DNA from: Platanthera guangdongensis
Lineage: Eukaryota > Streptophyta > Magnoliopsida > Asparagales > Orchidaceae
Assembly: GCA_039583875.1 (NCBI GenBank)
Contig: CM077150.1
Span: 278,501 to 342,500, forward strand
DNA length: 64,000 nt
Direction of reading: 5' to 3'
Shown: in pieces, positions 43,678 through 56,039 of the stretch
Position numbering within the stretch: the stretch's first letter is position 1
Layout of the letters: every line of letters starts with the position of its first letter
Notes under the pieces: model-generated
Told to the model about the DNA's origin: nothing
Seen by the model: the letters and a program-made list of their open reading frames with translations, nothing else
The model's database searches: none
Program-made: the position numbers and the translations under genes

Positions 43678-45290
43678 TCAATCATAGTTCGAGTATTTTT
43701 GCTTGGCTTCGTTCAGTTTCTCACTAAAGTAGGAAACTGGATGTCCCTCCTGACTCAATACGCCACCAATACCTACACCAGAAGCGTTACACGCGACCTC
43801 GAACGCACGACTAAAATCGGGAAGTCTCAGAACGGGGGCCGTTGTCAATCTCTCTTTGATCTCCTCAAACGCTTTAGTGGCTGCGGGGGTCCATTGAAAT
43901 TCTCCTTTCTTGAGGCAGTTCATGAATGGGTCCATAATCGTACTGAACCCCTGGACAAACCTCTTGTAGAAGGTAGCAAGCCCGTGAAAACTGCGAGCCT
44001 CGTGAATATTCGCTGGTACATGCCAGTCACGAATAGATTTGACCTTCTCAGGGTCAACGAAAACACCAGTAGGCGACACAATGAAGCCCAGAAAGTGAAC
44101 CGACTCCGAGAAGAAGGAACATTTCATTAAGTTCACATATAATTTCTCTCGACGGAGGGTGCCAAAGTGAAGCCTCAAATGATCAAGGCGGTCGGCCTGA
44201 GTATAACTATAGATCAGTCTATCGTCGAAATACACTACGAGAAACTTGCCCATGTAGGGCCGCAACACTTGCGTCATAACTCTCATAAAAGTGCTCGAGG
44301 CATTAAATAGCTCAAATGACATGACCAACCGCTCATACAGACCATCCTTGGTCTTAAAAGCCGTCTTCCATTCGTCTCACTCGCGAACTCGTATCTGATG
44401 GTACCCGCTACGAAGGTCGATCTTGGAAAAGATCTGGGCACCGAACATAGTATCCAACAAGTCATCAATTCACGAGATGGGGAAACGATACTTAACCGTG
44501 GTTTTATTAATGACACGGTTGTCGATGTATATACGCCAAGTACCGTCCTTCTTAGGGGTAAGAAGGGCGGGAGCCGCACATGGATTCAAACTCTCACGAA
44601 TAAAAGGCTTCCGAAAAAGCTCGTCGACTTGCCTCTTGAGCTCAACGTGCTCATCGGGGTGCATATGATAATGGGGTAGGTTCGGGAGGGAAGCCCCCGA
44701 GACTAGATCAATGACATGCTGAATGTCCCGTGGAGGGGGCAACTCATCTGGGATAATATTCACAAACTCATCTAGGAGGGGACACATCGCTAGTGGGTGG
44801 TCAACAGGGGTGTCCTCAGATGCCTGAGTGGCAGCCACAATGTAGATGATGTCCGACTCAATACTGTCTCACTCCACTCACCTCGGCTCAAAATATGCAG
44901 GGGTCTCGAGGCGCTCGTACTCACAAATGGCTCAATCACACCCTTGGATCTCTCCCTGGATTGGGTTGGCGTCAACGTAATCTTTCGCCCTTTGTCGTAG
45001 AAGACACGCGTGTTCGAATGACCGAAACACGTGACGTCGCGATCAAAAAACCAGTGTCGGCCGGGCAGCACATAGGCGACATCCATGGGAATGACATCAC
45101 ACCAAACTCGGTCCTGGAAGGAAGCGATGCTAATAGGCACAAGACAACATTGGGTAACCTGAATTGCAGTCTTATCTACCCAGGCGACACGATAGGGGTG
45201 GGGGTGAGACTCTGCCTTCACCTGCATACGGTCAATCCCCTTTAGGGCCATAATGTTCACACAACTTCCACTGTCGATGGCCAACTTGCA
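43678..45290 (-). pseudogene. Gypsy-E protease, reverse transcriptase and RNase H
   Basis: Protease-like AIDSGSCVNIMALKG (D-S-G) at 45284. RT N-part 44838-44470 ([36 protein letters not shown]). RT C-part from 44328 ([31 protein letters not shown]). RNase H ([20 protein letters not shown]). Split into at least three frames. Confidence 0.82.
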
Positions 45291-45509
45291 GGATCCGCCT
45301 GCACTCGGGAAGTACGTGTAAAAGATGGTGGTGCGTCACCAATCCTCATCTACACAAGGGGTGTGTAGGAGGCGCCTAATCACTCCCACCTCCAATGATC
45401 TTTCTGCGTCACTCTCCCAACCTTTCTCGTCAGTGGCCTTAATCTCTTCCATAACCTCTCTATCTTCCTCTAAACCCCGCTCCTCATCTCCAACTAGCAG
45501 TGTCCGCAC

Positions 45510-46766
45510 GAGGCACTGCGCTGCCATGTGTCCTCTGCCGGAACATCTACAACACAGAATACCCGCAGATCGCTGACCATCAGTGGTGACGGCCTTGCCC
45601 TTCATGTTTGCAGGAACACGTGAGGGTGTAACCGTGGTGGTCTGGGGGGAGCGGGTTTCCTAAAAGTTGCGGAATCAGTCTGAGAGGGGAACTGCCTCGT
45701 GCTAGATGACCGGAGGTACTGCTCGTACTCGAGAGCGAGCTGAAGTATCTGATCGACGGTCTCTAAGCGATGAGGAATCAACTATTTTCAAATTTCAGAA
45801 TGTAAGCATGCCTTAAGACGAGAGGCAGTGGCAATAGGCTCCTCCGAGACATCACTCCTAACGACTAGCTTGTCAAAACGAGTCATATACTCAGTGACAG
45901 TAAGTGTCCCCTGCCAGTTCTGTAACTGCTCAAATAACTGGTCTCGGTAGGATGCGGGGATGTATTTATCGCTCAGCCTTTTCTTCATCTCATCCCACCT
46001 GGCGATGGGGTAATAACCATCTCGCTCTAAAGCTCTCTCTACACTAATCCAGAATACCTTAGCCTGCCCAACCAGCTTCATTTTTGCGAAGCAGACACAA
46101 CACTCGTCACTCATATCATACCACTCGAAATAGTGGTCCATGTCCAGGAGCCAATCACTGAAGGCTTTCGGATCCAGACGACCATCGAACGAAGGAGCGT
46201 TGAGTCGAATACGACGAGTGATGTCAAAGTGGCGGCCACCCCTACATGGGTCGGGATAATCCTCGGGATAATCATCATGGGCGTAGTTGTATGGAGCGGG
46301 TGGGGGGCCGCGCTTTCTCCGACCTGGGGGATAATACTCTTCGCGGTGATGATCACAACGACCGTGTTGGGGTACAAGGCTGACGTGGCATATGGTACTC
46401 ATCACGCTGATGTGTAAGTCTATCACGCGCTGGATCAGGATTTCGCCTTGCCGGTAGAGCTGGGGGTCAGTGAGGAATATCACGACGGTGGCAGTCTACT
46501 AGAGGCTGACCAACTCTCGGGCGCTGGTCGAGACGTGGGGGAGCATCAGAGTCGTGCTCAAGTGAATCATCACGCTGTGTTGGAGTGTCCCTGACATTCT
46601 CTAAGTGGTCCAAACAAAGATTCACCTAGGAAATATCATGACGCACATCGTTGAACTGGGCACCTAAGGTGTCAAAACGATATAGGATAAGACGCTGAAA
46701 CTCAGCAAAAGCGACACCCTAATTCGAGCTAGCCGCTTGGTCACCGGTGATTAATGGATCTGACAT
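45510..46766 (-). pseudogene. gag: Gypsy-E gag
   Basis: ATG at 46766 (MSDPLITGDQAASSN then stop). The core from 46300 reads LNAPSFDGRLDPKAFSDWLL, HYFEWYDMSDECCVCFAKMK and WDEMKKRLSDKYIPASYRDQ. The knuckle CCRCSGRGHMAAQC lies near 45550. At least two nonsense codons at the start and a frame break near 45787 disable it. Confidence 0.82.
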
Positions 46767-48145
46767 ACTTGCCTTAAATATCCTACCACTACGGAGCATG
46801 CAAATGACCTAACCTGGCTCTGATACCAATTGATGTTCGGTAGGCTACGGGGTGGACAAACCTAGGCTTCTAGGGAAGGGGTGTGGACGTGAGTACGTGA
46901 CCCTCTAATCCAACTCTAAATGCAATGCAAACCGTCGGTGACGGCGCCAAAATAATTTGAGCAATAACAATTTCAACCAACACAGTTAATTAAAGGAAAT
47001 AAACAAACATTTAATTTAGCAATTATTTAATGGCTTTCCTCCGCTCGGAGGGCCAAGGCTAAGCGCGCGACAAATAAATCCCACCTGCAAATTATAAATG
47101 TATCGCAACAAATTTCTGCAAGACCTGATCTAAGCGAAGCACGACAATCAACTAATAATAATATCAAATCAAATGTTGCAATACAACGAGAGACTCACGA
47201 AAGTAGCAGGCTAACCGAGGCACTGAAGGCTTTTGATCCGGATGCGTAGATTGACAATCGAAGATGGAACCGAAGGTGCAACGATGATGACAGTGGCTGT
47301 ACTCGGCGGAAAGTGGGGAGATCGGGCCGGAAACGGGTAGATCCGACCACTAGGAGGGATATCCGGGCGGGGGAGGGCAGACCCGATATTTTGGGATCAG
47401 ATCCGGGTGAAGGGATGATAAACGGATGGTGGAAATAACAGATCGGGGTGTTAAAACTTTAGATCTGAACCGATCTAAAATTTTAGGATTGTTTGTGCGG
47501 TGGATCCACGTAGGGGAGGGGCGGTTTGGGAAGGCATGGGGGGGGGGGAGGCCGGCAGGCTGTTTGGACAGCCCAAAAAGGAAGGTCGGTGGTACTGTAG
47601 CGTCGGTACTGTAGTAGTGGCACTGTAGCAGTGACACTGTAGCAACGACTATTAGGGCTCCGGAAATAGGGGTTGCAGCGGATATAAGTGAGGATTTGGG
47701 GGGGGGGGTGGTGGTGGAATTGATGACAAGGGTTAGGGGAAGGATAGAGGCGGGGGGGGGGGGGGGGAAAGAAAACCAACCTAGGAATTGTCACCTAGAG
47801 CTCCACGGCGTCGGCACCGATGGGTGATCGCTGGAATCCGGGAAAATTATCTCCAAAATTCTGCAATGCATTGGTTCAAACTCTTAGACCATTATTTATA
47901 ATAAAAAAGACATTATGCCATCCCTATCAACGACTATGATTGACCGGTGGGAGAGGCCGGTAAAATACATGAAAATAAACCAATAAAAATAAACTAATAT
48001 ATGATTTTGACTCGTGGTGACATTCCGGACGCAACCGCTGAATCGGATTGGCGACCCGATCAAGCCTTCCTGTGCGAATAAACAAACGTGGGTCCCGCCT
48101 CGCGGCGAACTCCTGGTGCATGATCCGATGGATCCCATCATCTAG

Positions 48146-49190
48146 TCATATGCTAAGGAGCACTTGGGCTGATGACTAGGTTTGAGAGTAGTGGAAAACA
48201 GAGGGAGTACTTGTTTGAGTGTATAAAGCACGAGAGCAAGCAACACTTTGAGAAGTATTTTGGGATGGATAAACATGGCATACTCCTCCTTGGAGATCAA
48301 CACAGCTTGACTATTACCTCCAAAGAACTGAAGTCCATCTTATCATTGGTCATGACATTGGCTCTCCTGTTTAGGGGTTTCCATGTAACTTTCAACATCT
48401 CGCCATCACATGCCCCTCTCCTCCACAATGACACCACACTCTCCCATAGTCCCTACCATCTTTATCCATATTAACATGCCCTCTACCTCGTCCACCACGT
48501 CCTCTTCCATATATTTGTGTCAACATAGCCTAATTATCCTGAGTCAGGAGTCCTGAGTCAGCACCACTACTCATATCATCATCTACAACTCGCAGGACTC
48601 CAGAATATTCCTCTGTAGAGTTGCCACAAGTGCTTCTCCTAAAATTTGAGGGCGCACTGCATTGAATTCAAGTCATAAGTGCCATAAGAATGTTATCATT
48701 ACCAATAATTCTCTTTGCGCCGTCATAGGCCTCATTGCCTTCACATCATCAATAATCATAATAAGGCATCCGGTTCCTCATTTAGACAAAAAAACAGACA
48801 ACAGACTCAGTTACAGACTGCTCGAATGAGATTTCCACTCCACGCCCGAGTCACCTCATATATGCGACACACATTATAGTTCTTTGAATAGAGTAAGTCC
48901 AGGTCCATAGTTGTTTCACACTAGAGCAATGTAATACAAGACTTGACACATGAGTGTCTCATAAAAGACTGCTTCAGCGCAGTAGCAACTGGCTAGCGAA
49001 AATATGTCTACTAGATTGGGAGCAGCCATCGACAGGATCAAAGTAGCAGGAATACACCGACAAGATTGTCGACTGGAATTGTAGATGGAAGCGACAATGA
49101 GAATGACAGATAGTAACAACCTCGTTGTCTTAGATAGAGCACGAAGGATGCAACAACATGATCGTCGAAGGGGCCATTGAATCAAGAATG
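48146..49190 (-). pseudogene. gag: Copia-B piece 4: gag
   Basis: The minus strand reads MRPMTAQRELLVMITFLWHL then VRPQILGEALVATLQRN (48770-48640), a GRGRGGRGRG linker, a degraded knuckle (CHCGGEGHVMARC with one spacer residue lost) and KLHGNP near 48430, then ISKEEYAMF. Further upstream is LYSKNYNVCRIYEVTRA. This is a typical copia gag order with many stops. Confidence 0.65.
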
Positions 49191-51689
49191 ATAAGGGGGG
49201 AAGTGTAACACTCCATTCTAGTTTAACAACAAATCAACAATCTGACCGGGTACATCGAAAAACATTAAACTAAGAAACAATATTAAAACTAGTACATAAC
49301 AGGTGAAATTGAAAAGTAATGAAATTTTAACTTACAACAGAAGTAGAAAGTGCAACTAAGGGTTAAGATGTACCTCAATATGCTGAATTCACAGAGTCAC
49401 TAAAAAAGAATTTAGAACCAAACAACTGAATGTCATGTCTGGAACAAAGAGAAATTCGTAAACATTACACTATAAATGTCCAATACTAAACAATACAGTA
49501 CTTAAAATAAGGGTTAAGATGTTAAACCACAACTGAAGGGGAAACAAACTATATGAGTGTCTCCAACAACACACTCATCCTAGGCGCAGTTTCCCACCTG
49601 GGTCCCTTATAAAAAAAACTGCTCAAATATGGGTCAGCCCAAAGAAAGAATAAGAAAAACTCCTGCTAGTGACACTAAATGTCTTTTGAAAGAAATGTAT
49701 GCATTTTTTGAAAATAATTTGTGCTATAAAAAATGTATGCTAGTGTACTATACATGATTTTCTAAAATAAAACTAGCAAAATTAATAACTGTTCTAATTA
49801 ATAATATTTTATGCAGTTTACTCAAGTTCCGAATAATTTGATTAACCAGGAGTTTCTAAGGTTCAGTTAAACTTGAGTTCTAAAATCACTAATGGTTGTC
49901 CTTCATTAAACTCTAGGAAGAGTAATGTCTATCACGTAATTCTAGTCTAAGGATCCGAGTTCTACTAACGAACTCAAATGTTTTAGCGTCTCACGGACAC
50001 AGACTCAAATCTACTGATCTTCTAAAACGGGATAACATCTCGCAAACATTGAAACTCATAAGTTACTCTATAACCCATGAAAAAGATAGTGCGCCTCTAT
50101 CAACCATGGGAGGAGATCTCAACCGTGTCTACAACATCATCCATCTAGTGCTACTCTGCTTGCGAGCACGAGTGTGTGATAAAAGCAGTTCACCAAATTG
50201 GTTCAAACGACTAGGAACCTCATTCTCGACTTTAATGTTTCCTGCTCGTAAATCCATATAAGTGAATATATTGTTTGAATGGTCTAATTGTTTGGGACGT
50301 GTTAGAAATTAATTACATACTGCATATACTGGCTATATAATCATTGCACTACGATTCTCTAACGATAATAGTAGTTTCATACTCCCATGATGGTTTTAAT
50401 GAATTAAAATGAACATTACTATACAAGTTAACTGATATGTCTAAGCAGAAAAAATAAGAATTTCTTACAACAGTGTTGCGGCGTTCGTACACCCGGCGTG
50501 ACGATATAGCTTCCTTTAAGAAATAAACCGAAACTCTAATTGATCTCTGATTAGTAAGAGAGCTTATCTTCTCGAGAATCCTAAAAGAGTGCAAACAACA
50601 TACTCAAAACTCTCTCTAAAGATTAAGCAATATCATTTCAAAGTAACAGAAAGACTCTTACCACTACTGCAGTAGTGGAGGTTACTATTTCTGAGGTGGA
50701 GAGCGTCCTCTTCTACACAGGATGTTGGCGCACACAACCCTAACAAAATTTTCATGTAACCATAAGAGGGGTTTAACATTATTGTTGACTGAAATCGAGA
50801 GGAAAAAAGCACCAAACCTGAGCGGAAAAGGAAAGGGGCTATCGACCTTTAGTTTCGATCTCGGAGCCCTGCTAAAGGTTTCAGAAGTTTCTGTAGGAAG
50901 AGAAACACCCAAAACCACGACCCTTGTCAGAAATCTCAAAGTTAGGGTAAAGAGAAAAATATCCCATGCCATGAACAACCACTGACGGTGACATTAGGGT
51001 TACCTGCTAGCAAGGAATCTTGATTTTTGACTCGGAGATCGAAGAAGAGGTCGAACAAGGCTGAAATAATGGAGGAGCACCGCTGGAGAAGGTTCCCAAT
51101 TGCAACAGTATCGACAAATTCCGTACCTGGACGAACAAAAGCAGCGGCAACAAAAACGGCAGACTGGAACCTTCTCTGTCGACGCTGAAGAAGAGGGAAT
51201 CAGCGACAATTCTAGCGGGAGAGGCAAGCAGAGACATCGTCGGCCACTTCGAGAGGTGGAGTGGCCGATTCCTATGTGTCTACTTCCTGCCGCTGCTGCT
51301 ACGAACATGAAGAAGAAAGAGCAGTTTCTACTATTCGTCGGCTGGGAGAGAAAGAAAATAGGTTACGCAGGGGAGGGTTTCCGCACAACGGGCTTTGCGG
51401 GTTTTAACAAAACTGTGGAGAGTGCGGTTATAGAAACCACACAAGGGAAAAAAAAGAAACGCCACTATCCAAACGAGAGAAATTTTGACATTTCTATTTA
51501 TTACCAAATTGCCACTCCCCACCACACTTAGAATGCCTATATGCTATGTCGTCGCGATTACACTAGACGCGTCGACAAAATTACAACGACTAAAGTTAAT
51601 TCTTTAATTAAAGTACAAAAATTAATTACACTAAAATCATAACTCGACGAGACGCAGGCTCGATCAAAATCATTCGAGATCAGACCCTG
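49191..51689. other. Unassigned 2.5 kb, probably an unrecognised insertion
   Basis: Lies between gag piece 4 and the Copia-B leader, so it probably holds further inserted DNA. 50270-51530 resembles LTR or leader sequence but no partner copy was found. No convincing protein. Confidence 0.35.
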
Positions 51690-52100
51690 CAATTAAATTT
51701 TACCTTCACATAAATTTACGGATGTTACGGGAAGAAGAAGGCATCGCAAGAGATGGGCATGACGAGATTGACGAGAGTTGTGACAATATCTCGTCGCGCG
51801 AAGCCGTCGATGTCTTGGATGCCATGGGAGATTGGGAGAAGGGCTCTGGAGTGGGAGCGGAAGCCGTTGACCAGAAATTTCAGGGCACCAGCATTTTAGG
51901 GCGAGAAATTTTAGAGAGAAATAAATTCCTGCTTTGATACCATGTTGGAATGTTAGAGAGAATATAAATTGCAAGTTTATTCATCCACAAAGGAGCAATA
52001 TATATGACATACGAAGACTCGTAAAATCAAATTGACAATGTGAGATAAACCCATACATACCTAAAGATTATTATATGGACCTAAATATTAATATGAAATT
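51690..52100 (-). pseudogene. Copia-B piece 5: LTR end, primer site and gag start
   Basis: The minus strand reads ..CATTCCAACATGGTATCAAAGC, with ATGGTATCAAAGC at 51946-51934 as a primer site following an LTR end. The leader leads to ATG near 51822 and MASKTSTASRDEILSQLSSI, a copia-gag-like start. Assignment to Copia-B is by order and strand. Confidence 0.5.
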
Positions 52101-52419
52101 AATAACTTCAACCGGGATGGTATATTTAAAAGCAATATTTGGGAAAAAAATTCCGCTTAAATGTACAGTTATGTGCGTCAACGATTTGATCTGATGGCCA
52201 CTTAAAAGTGGTAAACAGAGGTCTTGAGAATTTCATACCGTGCATACCATTTGACCAACCAAATACCACATTCCATATAGCCTAGTTAACACAATATGAG
52301 GTTGCCTATCGACAACCACATATTTGCCGTATATTCCAGATTCTACACTGGTTGTGGCAGTTGATCGAAGCTTACATGCTCGTTAAGCAGTCGTTCGGAC
52401 TGAAGATTTTAGCATACAC
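52101..52419. other. No gene seen
   Basis: Mixed sequence between the copia LTR and the Tourist element, possibly still Gypsy-A pol decayed beyond recognition. Confidence 0.3.
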
Positions 52420-52422
52420 TAA

Positions 52423-53238
52423 GGCTTCATTTGGTAGAGCGACTGCGATTATAAAAGGAGCTATTGTAAATGCAGTTTTGTAAATGAAGCTGTTGGAACC
52501 TGATTGCTTGAAAATGAGATCTATTTGGATAGTCAGTATTTGCAGAGCTGTTCAGAATGGAAAATCATTTGGCAAAATAACGTTTACGATCAATTTTATA
52601 TAATATATATATACAGATATATATTATTATATTAATAATTTTATATATTATATTTAATAAAATATATATTTTTTAAATGTTTCAAAGTCTAAGTTTTTTT
52701 TATTAAAACCTCCGATGACCTCCCGTGCCCCGCCCTCCTGAGCCCGCAGTGACCTCCAGATGGAGGAGTAGAGCTTGGCGGAGGCAGAAGACGAGGCAGA
52801 GTTGGTCTCAACTCCTCCACCTCCGGTGGCGGTGACCTCCAGGTGGAATACTAGAGCTTGATGGAGGCGGAACCAGTCTTAACTCCTCTACCTTCGGTGG
52901 CGGTGACCTCTAGATGGAGGCTAGAGCTTGGCAGAGGCGGAGGAGACGGAGCCGGTCTCAACTCCTACACCTCCGACGGCGGTGACCTCCAGATGGAGTA
53001 GGAGGAGGTGTTGGAGCACCGTGAGATGCAGGATCCGCGAGCCCTGTTGTAATGTGCGTCTTCGTGTGGACTAAACACTACCAACTGGAGGTCGCCGCTC
53101 CGGTTTGGGGACGCCGATTATTAGGCACGCAGGTAAACGGAGAGGTTCAAATATACGACGAAAAAACAAACGAAAAAATAGGGCGGCTTTTCGTTTGTGA
53201 AAAACGGAACGGAGCCAAAAGCTAAACCAAATGAAGCC
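52423..53238. mobile_element. Tourist-like (PIF/Harbinger) MITE
   Basis: Perfect 13 bp terminal repeats GGCTTCATTTGGT..ACCAAATGAAGCC with TAA on both sides (52420-52422, 53239-53241). It has no transposase. It interrupts the Gypsy-A integrase. Confidence 0.85.
52747..53015 (+). repeat. ~80 bp minisatellite inside the Tourist element
   Basis: 3.3 units starting near 52751, 52829, 52906 and 52985. Each contains GACCTCCAGATGGAG, AGAGCTTGGCGGAGGC and TCTCAACTCCTCCACCTCCG. Units differ by small indels and substitutions. Confidence 0.85.
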
Positions 53239-53241
53239 TAA

Positions 53242-53663
53242 GAGAAAAAAGGAGTTCACGAAAGCCACATGGGTGTACATTAAATTGCAGACTTACAAGC
53301 AAGTTAGTATGCATGCTTATATATACCATAAATTTTTTCTCAAATATGATGGAACTTTTCGCATCTTCAAAAAGATCATCTCAATGGCTTATAGAGTACA
53401 GTTGCCCCATAGCAGTAGGATAAATTGCACATTTCATATTTCACAGCTGAAGTAACACATTGATAATCTTCCGGTTCAACCGATAATACCAGAAAATGTG
53501 GTTGAACTAGGTAATGCCATGCTTAAATCTAAGCTCATATGGGATAGACTCATGGTTCCTAACAATGGCAATCACCTAAGTTTTATAAAGTGGTTCAATG
53601 ACCCATATGAAGGTTCAACATGGGAGAGCGATTATGATTTGAAGAGAAGGTACCATGATTGAT
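53242..53663 (+). pseudogene. Gypsy-A integrase C-terminus and chromodomain
   Basis: WVYIKLQTYKQVSMHAYIYH, KFFLKYDGTFRIFKKI, YRVQLPHSSRINCTFHISQL, then after a stop FIKWFNDPYEGSTWESDYDL. This is the standard end of a chromovirus pol (GDWVYLKLQPY..KYYGPF..HVSQLK..KW..ATWE). Plus strand, matching the 5' gag at 24.4 kb. Confidence 0.8.
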
Positions 53664-53675
53664 CCATGGGGATGA

Positions 53676-53702
53676 AGATTGGAAATGGGGAGGGCAAGGG
53701 TA
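53676..53702 (+). promoter_or_regulatory. Polypurine tract of Gypsy-A
   Basis: GAAATGGGGAGGGCAAGGG immediately before the 3' LTR remnant. Confidence 0.6.
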
Positions 53703-53915
53703 TAGACATTTCAAATAGATATAGTAGCTAATAAAACACTATACTGAACAATTAATTAGTGAAGTGAGGATATATTAGTCTTTTACCTGCACAATTAAGT
53801 TGTATACTTACCTGACCAAACTCTCTTTTTAAACGTATGAAAGATATGAATTGTTGTTAGTTAGTTTCTTCATCCTAGTCTATGAATCTCTTGGGTTCTC
53901 TTCCGTAGAATACTC
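53703..53915 (+). repeat. 3' LTR remnant of Gypsy-A
   Basis: Starts AGACATTTCAAATAGATA and aligns with 24008-24170, with a ~65 bp insertion or deletion. The match is lost after CTCTTCCGTAG, so the end is truncated. Confidence 0.65.
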
Positions 53916-55807
53916 ATTTCTGATGCGGAGCGGAGGACGAGTTTTGGGCCTGTTCGGGACTGTTTGGCGAATTATCATATATGACGTGCCTGGATCGATG
54001 ATTTGACTAGGGTAGCTGTAATAATTTTGTTTGGCACGATGTGACTTCCGCCCCTATCGAATTCCTGGAGATTGTCCAAGATGATTTTGGCTAGGGTGCT
54101 GTTTTTTCTTTTCTCTGTTTTCTTCCTGCACTTTATGATGCTAATGCAATTATCATGGATAGATGATTTGACTCCGCGGATGCGTTCGGATCCTCGTTAC
54201 GAATCGATTTCGTATATTTCTTTATTATTTTTGCATTTATTTTGATGTATTTGGGTAACCCCACCTCCGACCAACCATAGCCGTCGATGGTGGGTATCCC
54301 TAATCTCCTCTTTATTATAAATAAAGTGCTTAGGGGCTAGTTAGATGGATTGCAGATTTTGAAGATTGTGAATGCCAGAATTCCACAATCCCCATGTTGT
54401 CGACTACGTGGAACCCTAGATGACGACTCCTAGGCGCCTATCTTCCTCCCCAAGAAAAGACCTAACCCTAGCCTCCTTTTCCCAACCTCTAACCCCTCTT
54501 CCGCCACAAAGCCTCCCATAGTAGCCGCCGGCCTCCCTACAACCCTGCTATTTTTCAGCCACCTGCAACCCTTCTTTTCCCCTCTCCAACAACAACCGCC
54601 AACCCCTCTAGACCCTCCCTCTTGCTGTCCAGCCACCGCCCCCATCACAACTCCCTCCAGCCCACTCCTCACAAGATGTCGCCCCCCCTATCCTGTCCGT
54701 CCACCCCCAAAACAGGCCGCTGTCCCTATTCCCCCTGATTCCAGCCAGCTGCCGCCCCTTTCCTCCCAATTTCCAACACACCACCGCCCCATCCAGTCCC
54801 CCCCCTCCCTTCGTGAAACCACCACAAGCTTCCCCGTGCCCAGATCTGTCCTCACCGCCCGTATCTGCCTCCCTACAACCGGATATACCCTCCCACAGCC
54901 CGGATCCGCCCCTATACTGCCAGATCTACCCAACTAGCCCATGTTTCCTTTCCAAATCGTCTCCACCGCACCGTGCTTCACTGGATCTCACACCTTGGGC
55001 AACCCCCATGTTTTGTGATTATTTACTTGTTGTATGGAACTTAAATTCATAATATTAATATATCAGGTTTTAGATTTCATGTTTGTTTGGATCTCCAAAA
55101 TAGTAGTTGTTTGTTTTAGATTATTATTGTGATTTATAGAGTTTATTCGCCGCACACCCTTGCTTTGGCCCTCCACGCAGGAAAGCCTAACCCGCTTGAT
55201 TAAATGAATTATTATGTTTTTGATATAATCACGTGCGTGCGATTAAAGTATTTATTGTTTAATTTGAACTACCTGTCAGGATTTGCATTGCATGTAGGGT
55301 TAGAGCAACATTAAATCCGTCAGCTATAGATTCGTCCTACGTCACTTTCATTTTTGGTTCAAGAATTCTACAAGATTTTTTAAAGGGGCTATGCCAACGA
55401 TCACCTGGAAGGAACATATCAACCCACATGCTGCTGTGCTTTTCTTTGTTGAATCAGTTTGCACGACTGACTATGTAAATAGTAAATTTATAAATAAATT
55501 TAAATATTATTTTGATTTTTAATATTTAAAATAAATGACAATTAAAAGAAAGATTTTAACTACTTAAACTCTTTAAGTTTTATACATAACATTACATTGT
55601 TCAAGCAACATAGCATTTAGGCAAACAAATTGAATTTCATGAATATTATGTAGATAACATTGCTATATTGATATTATTGAATCAATTATTTTTCTAAAAA
55701 ATCTGATGATAGTGGGTTTTATCTGTTATGTATTTATAGCACAACTTTCCTTAATCTACTGTGTAGTATTTCCAACTTCTATTGATCAGGTGTTTTCCAA
55801 CCTGCAG
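53916..55807. other. Intron 2, 3' part
   Basis: 54430-55000 is C-rich with short ORFs that are not credible. 55010-55807 is AT-rich intron sequence running to the polypyrimidine stretch and CTGCAG acceptor. The GTTCGGATCCTCGTTACGA region near 54190 looks LTR-like but is unassigned. Confidence 0.4.
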
Positions 55808-55885
55808 ATGCTGAATTGGAGATTTGATTGGGAGTACATGGTCAGGGGTTTGGTCCTTGATAAGAAAAGAGGGAATATATTGAAG
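55808..55885 (+). CDS. HAD-IG 5'-nucleotidase, exon 3
   Basis: A 26-codon exon between TTTTCCAACCTGCAG and GTGAATC. It reads MLNWRFDWEYMVRGLVLDKK followed by RGNILK, starting and ending in phase 0. In this family LGYPxE is followed directly by LLxWxFDWxYMVRGLVLDKK, so the exon continues exon 2 without loss of a residue. The next conserved block (MDRHKYVK..) was not found up to 64000, so intron 3 exceeds 8.1 kb and most of the enzyme is encoded beyond the window. Confidence 0.9.
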
Positions 55886-56039
55886 GTGAATCATTGTTGT
55901 TTTTCTTAAATTTTGGCTGTTGGCGGTCTATTTTTTGTTGTTGTCAAAAATTGAAGAATGATTCGTTGACTTGAATAATTAGCTTACAATGCAGTCTTTA
56001 AATACAAAGACCCAAATAATAACAACTCACAATAATTAC

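Larger units (their letters stand above)
40588..48140 (-). mobile_element. Chromovirus gypsy element (Gypsy-E), decayed
   Basis: LTRs at 40588-41875 and 46831-48140 (about 1.29 and 1.31 kb), clearly diverged. Right LTR ends TGATG..CATCA. Primer site TTGGTATCAGAGCCAGG at 46830-46812; polypurine tract CAGTCGGGGGGAGTTAA at 41892-41876. Flanks CCTAG (left) and TCTAG (right) are a probable 5 bp duplication with one change. The LTR copies carry G-homopolymers (41290-41303, 47700-47766). Confidence 0.88.
23609..55807 (+). other. Giant 32.2 kb intron 2 of the 5'-nucleotidase gene
   Basis: GT..AG intron of 32,199 bp, bounded by phase-0 exons and composed almost wholly of nested transposable elements described separately. 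Introns of this family are ordinarily far shorter. Confidence 0.88.

Noticed and set aside
49191..51689. Assigning this stretch to a named LTR element
   Set aside because: Leader-like and LTR-like pieces are visible but no paired repeat, primer site or target duplication could be found.
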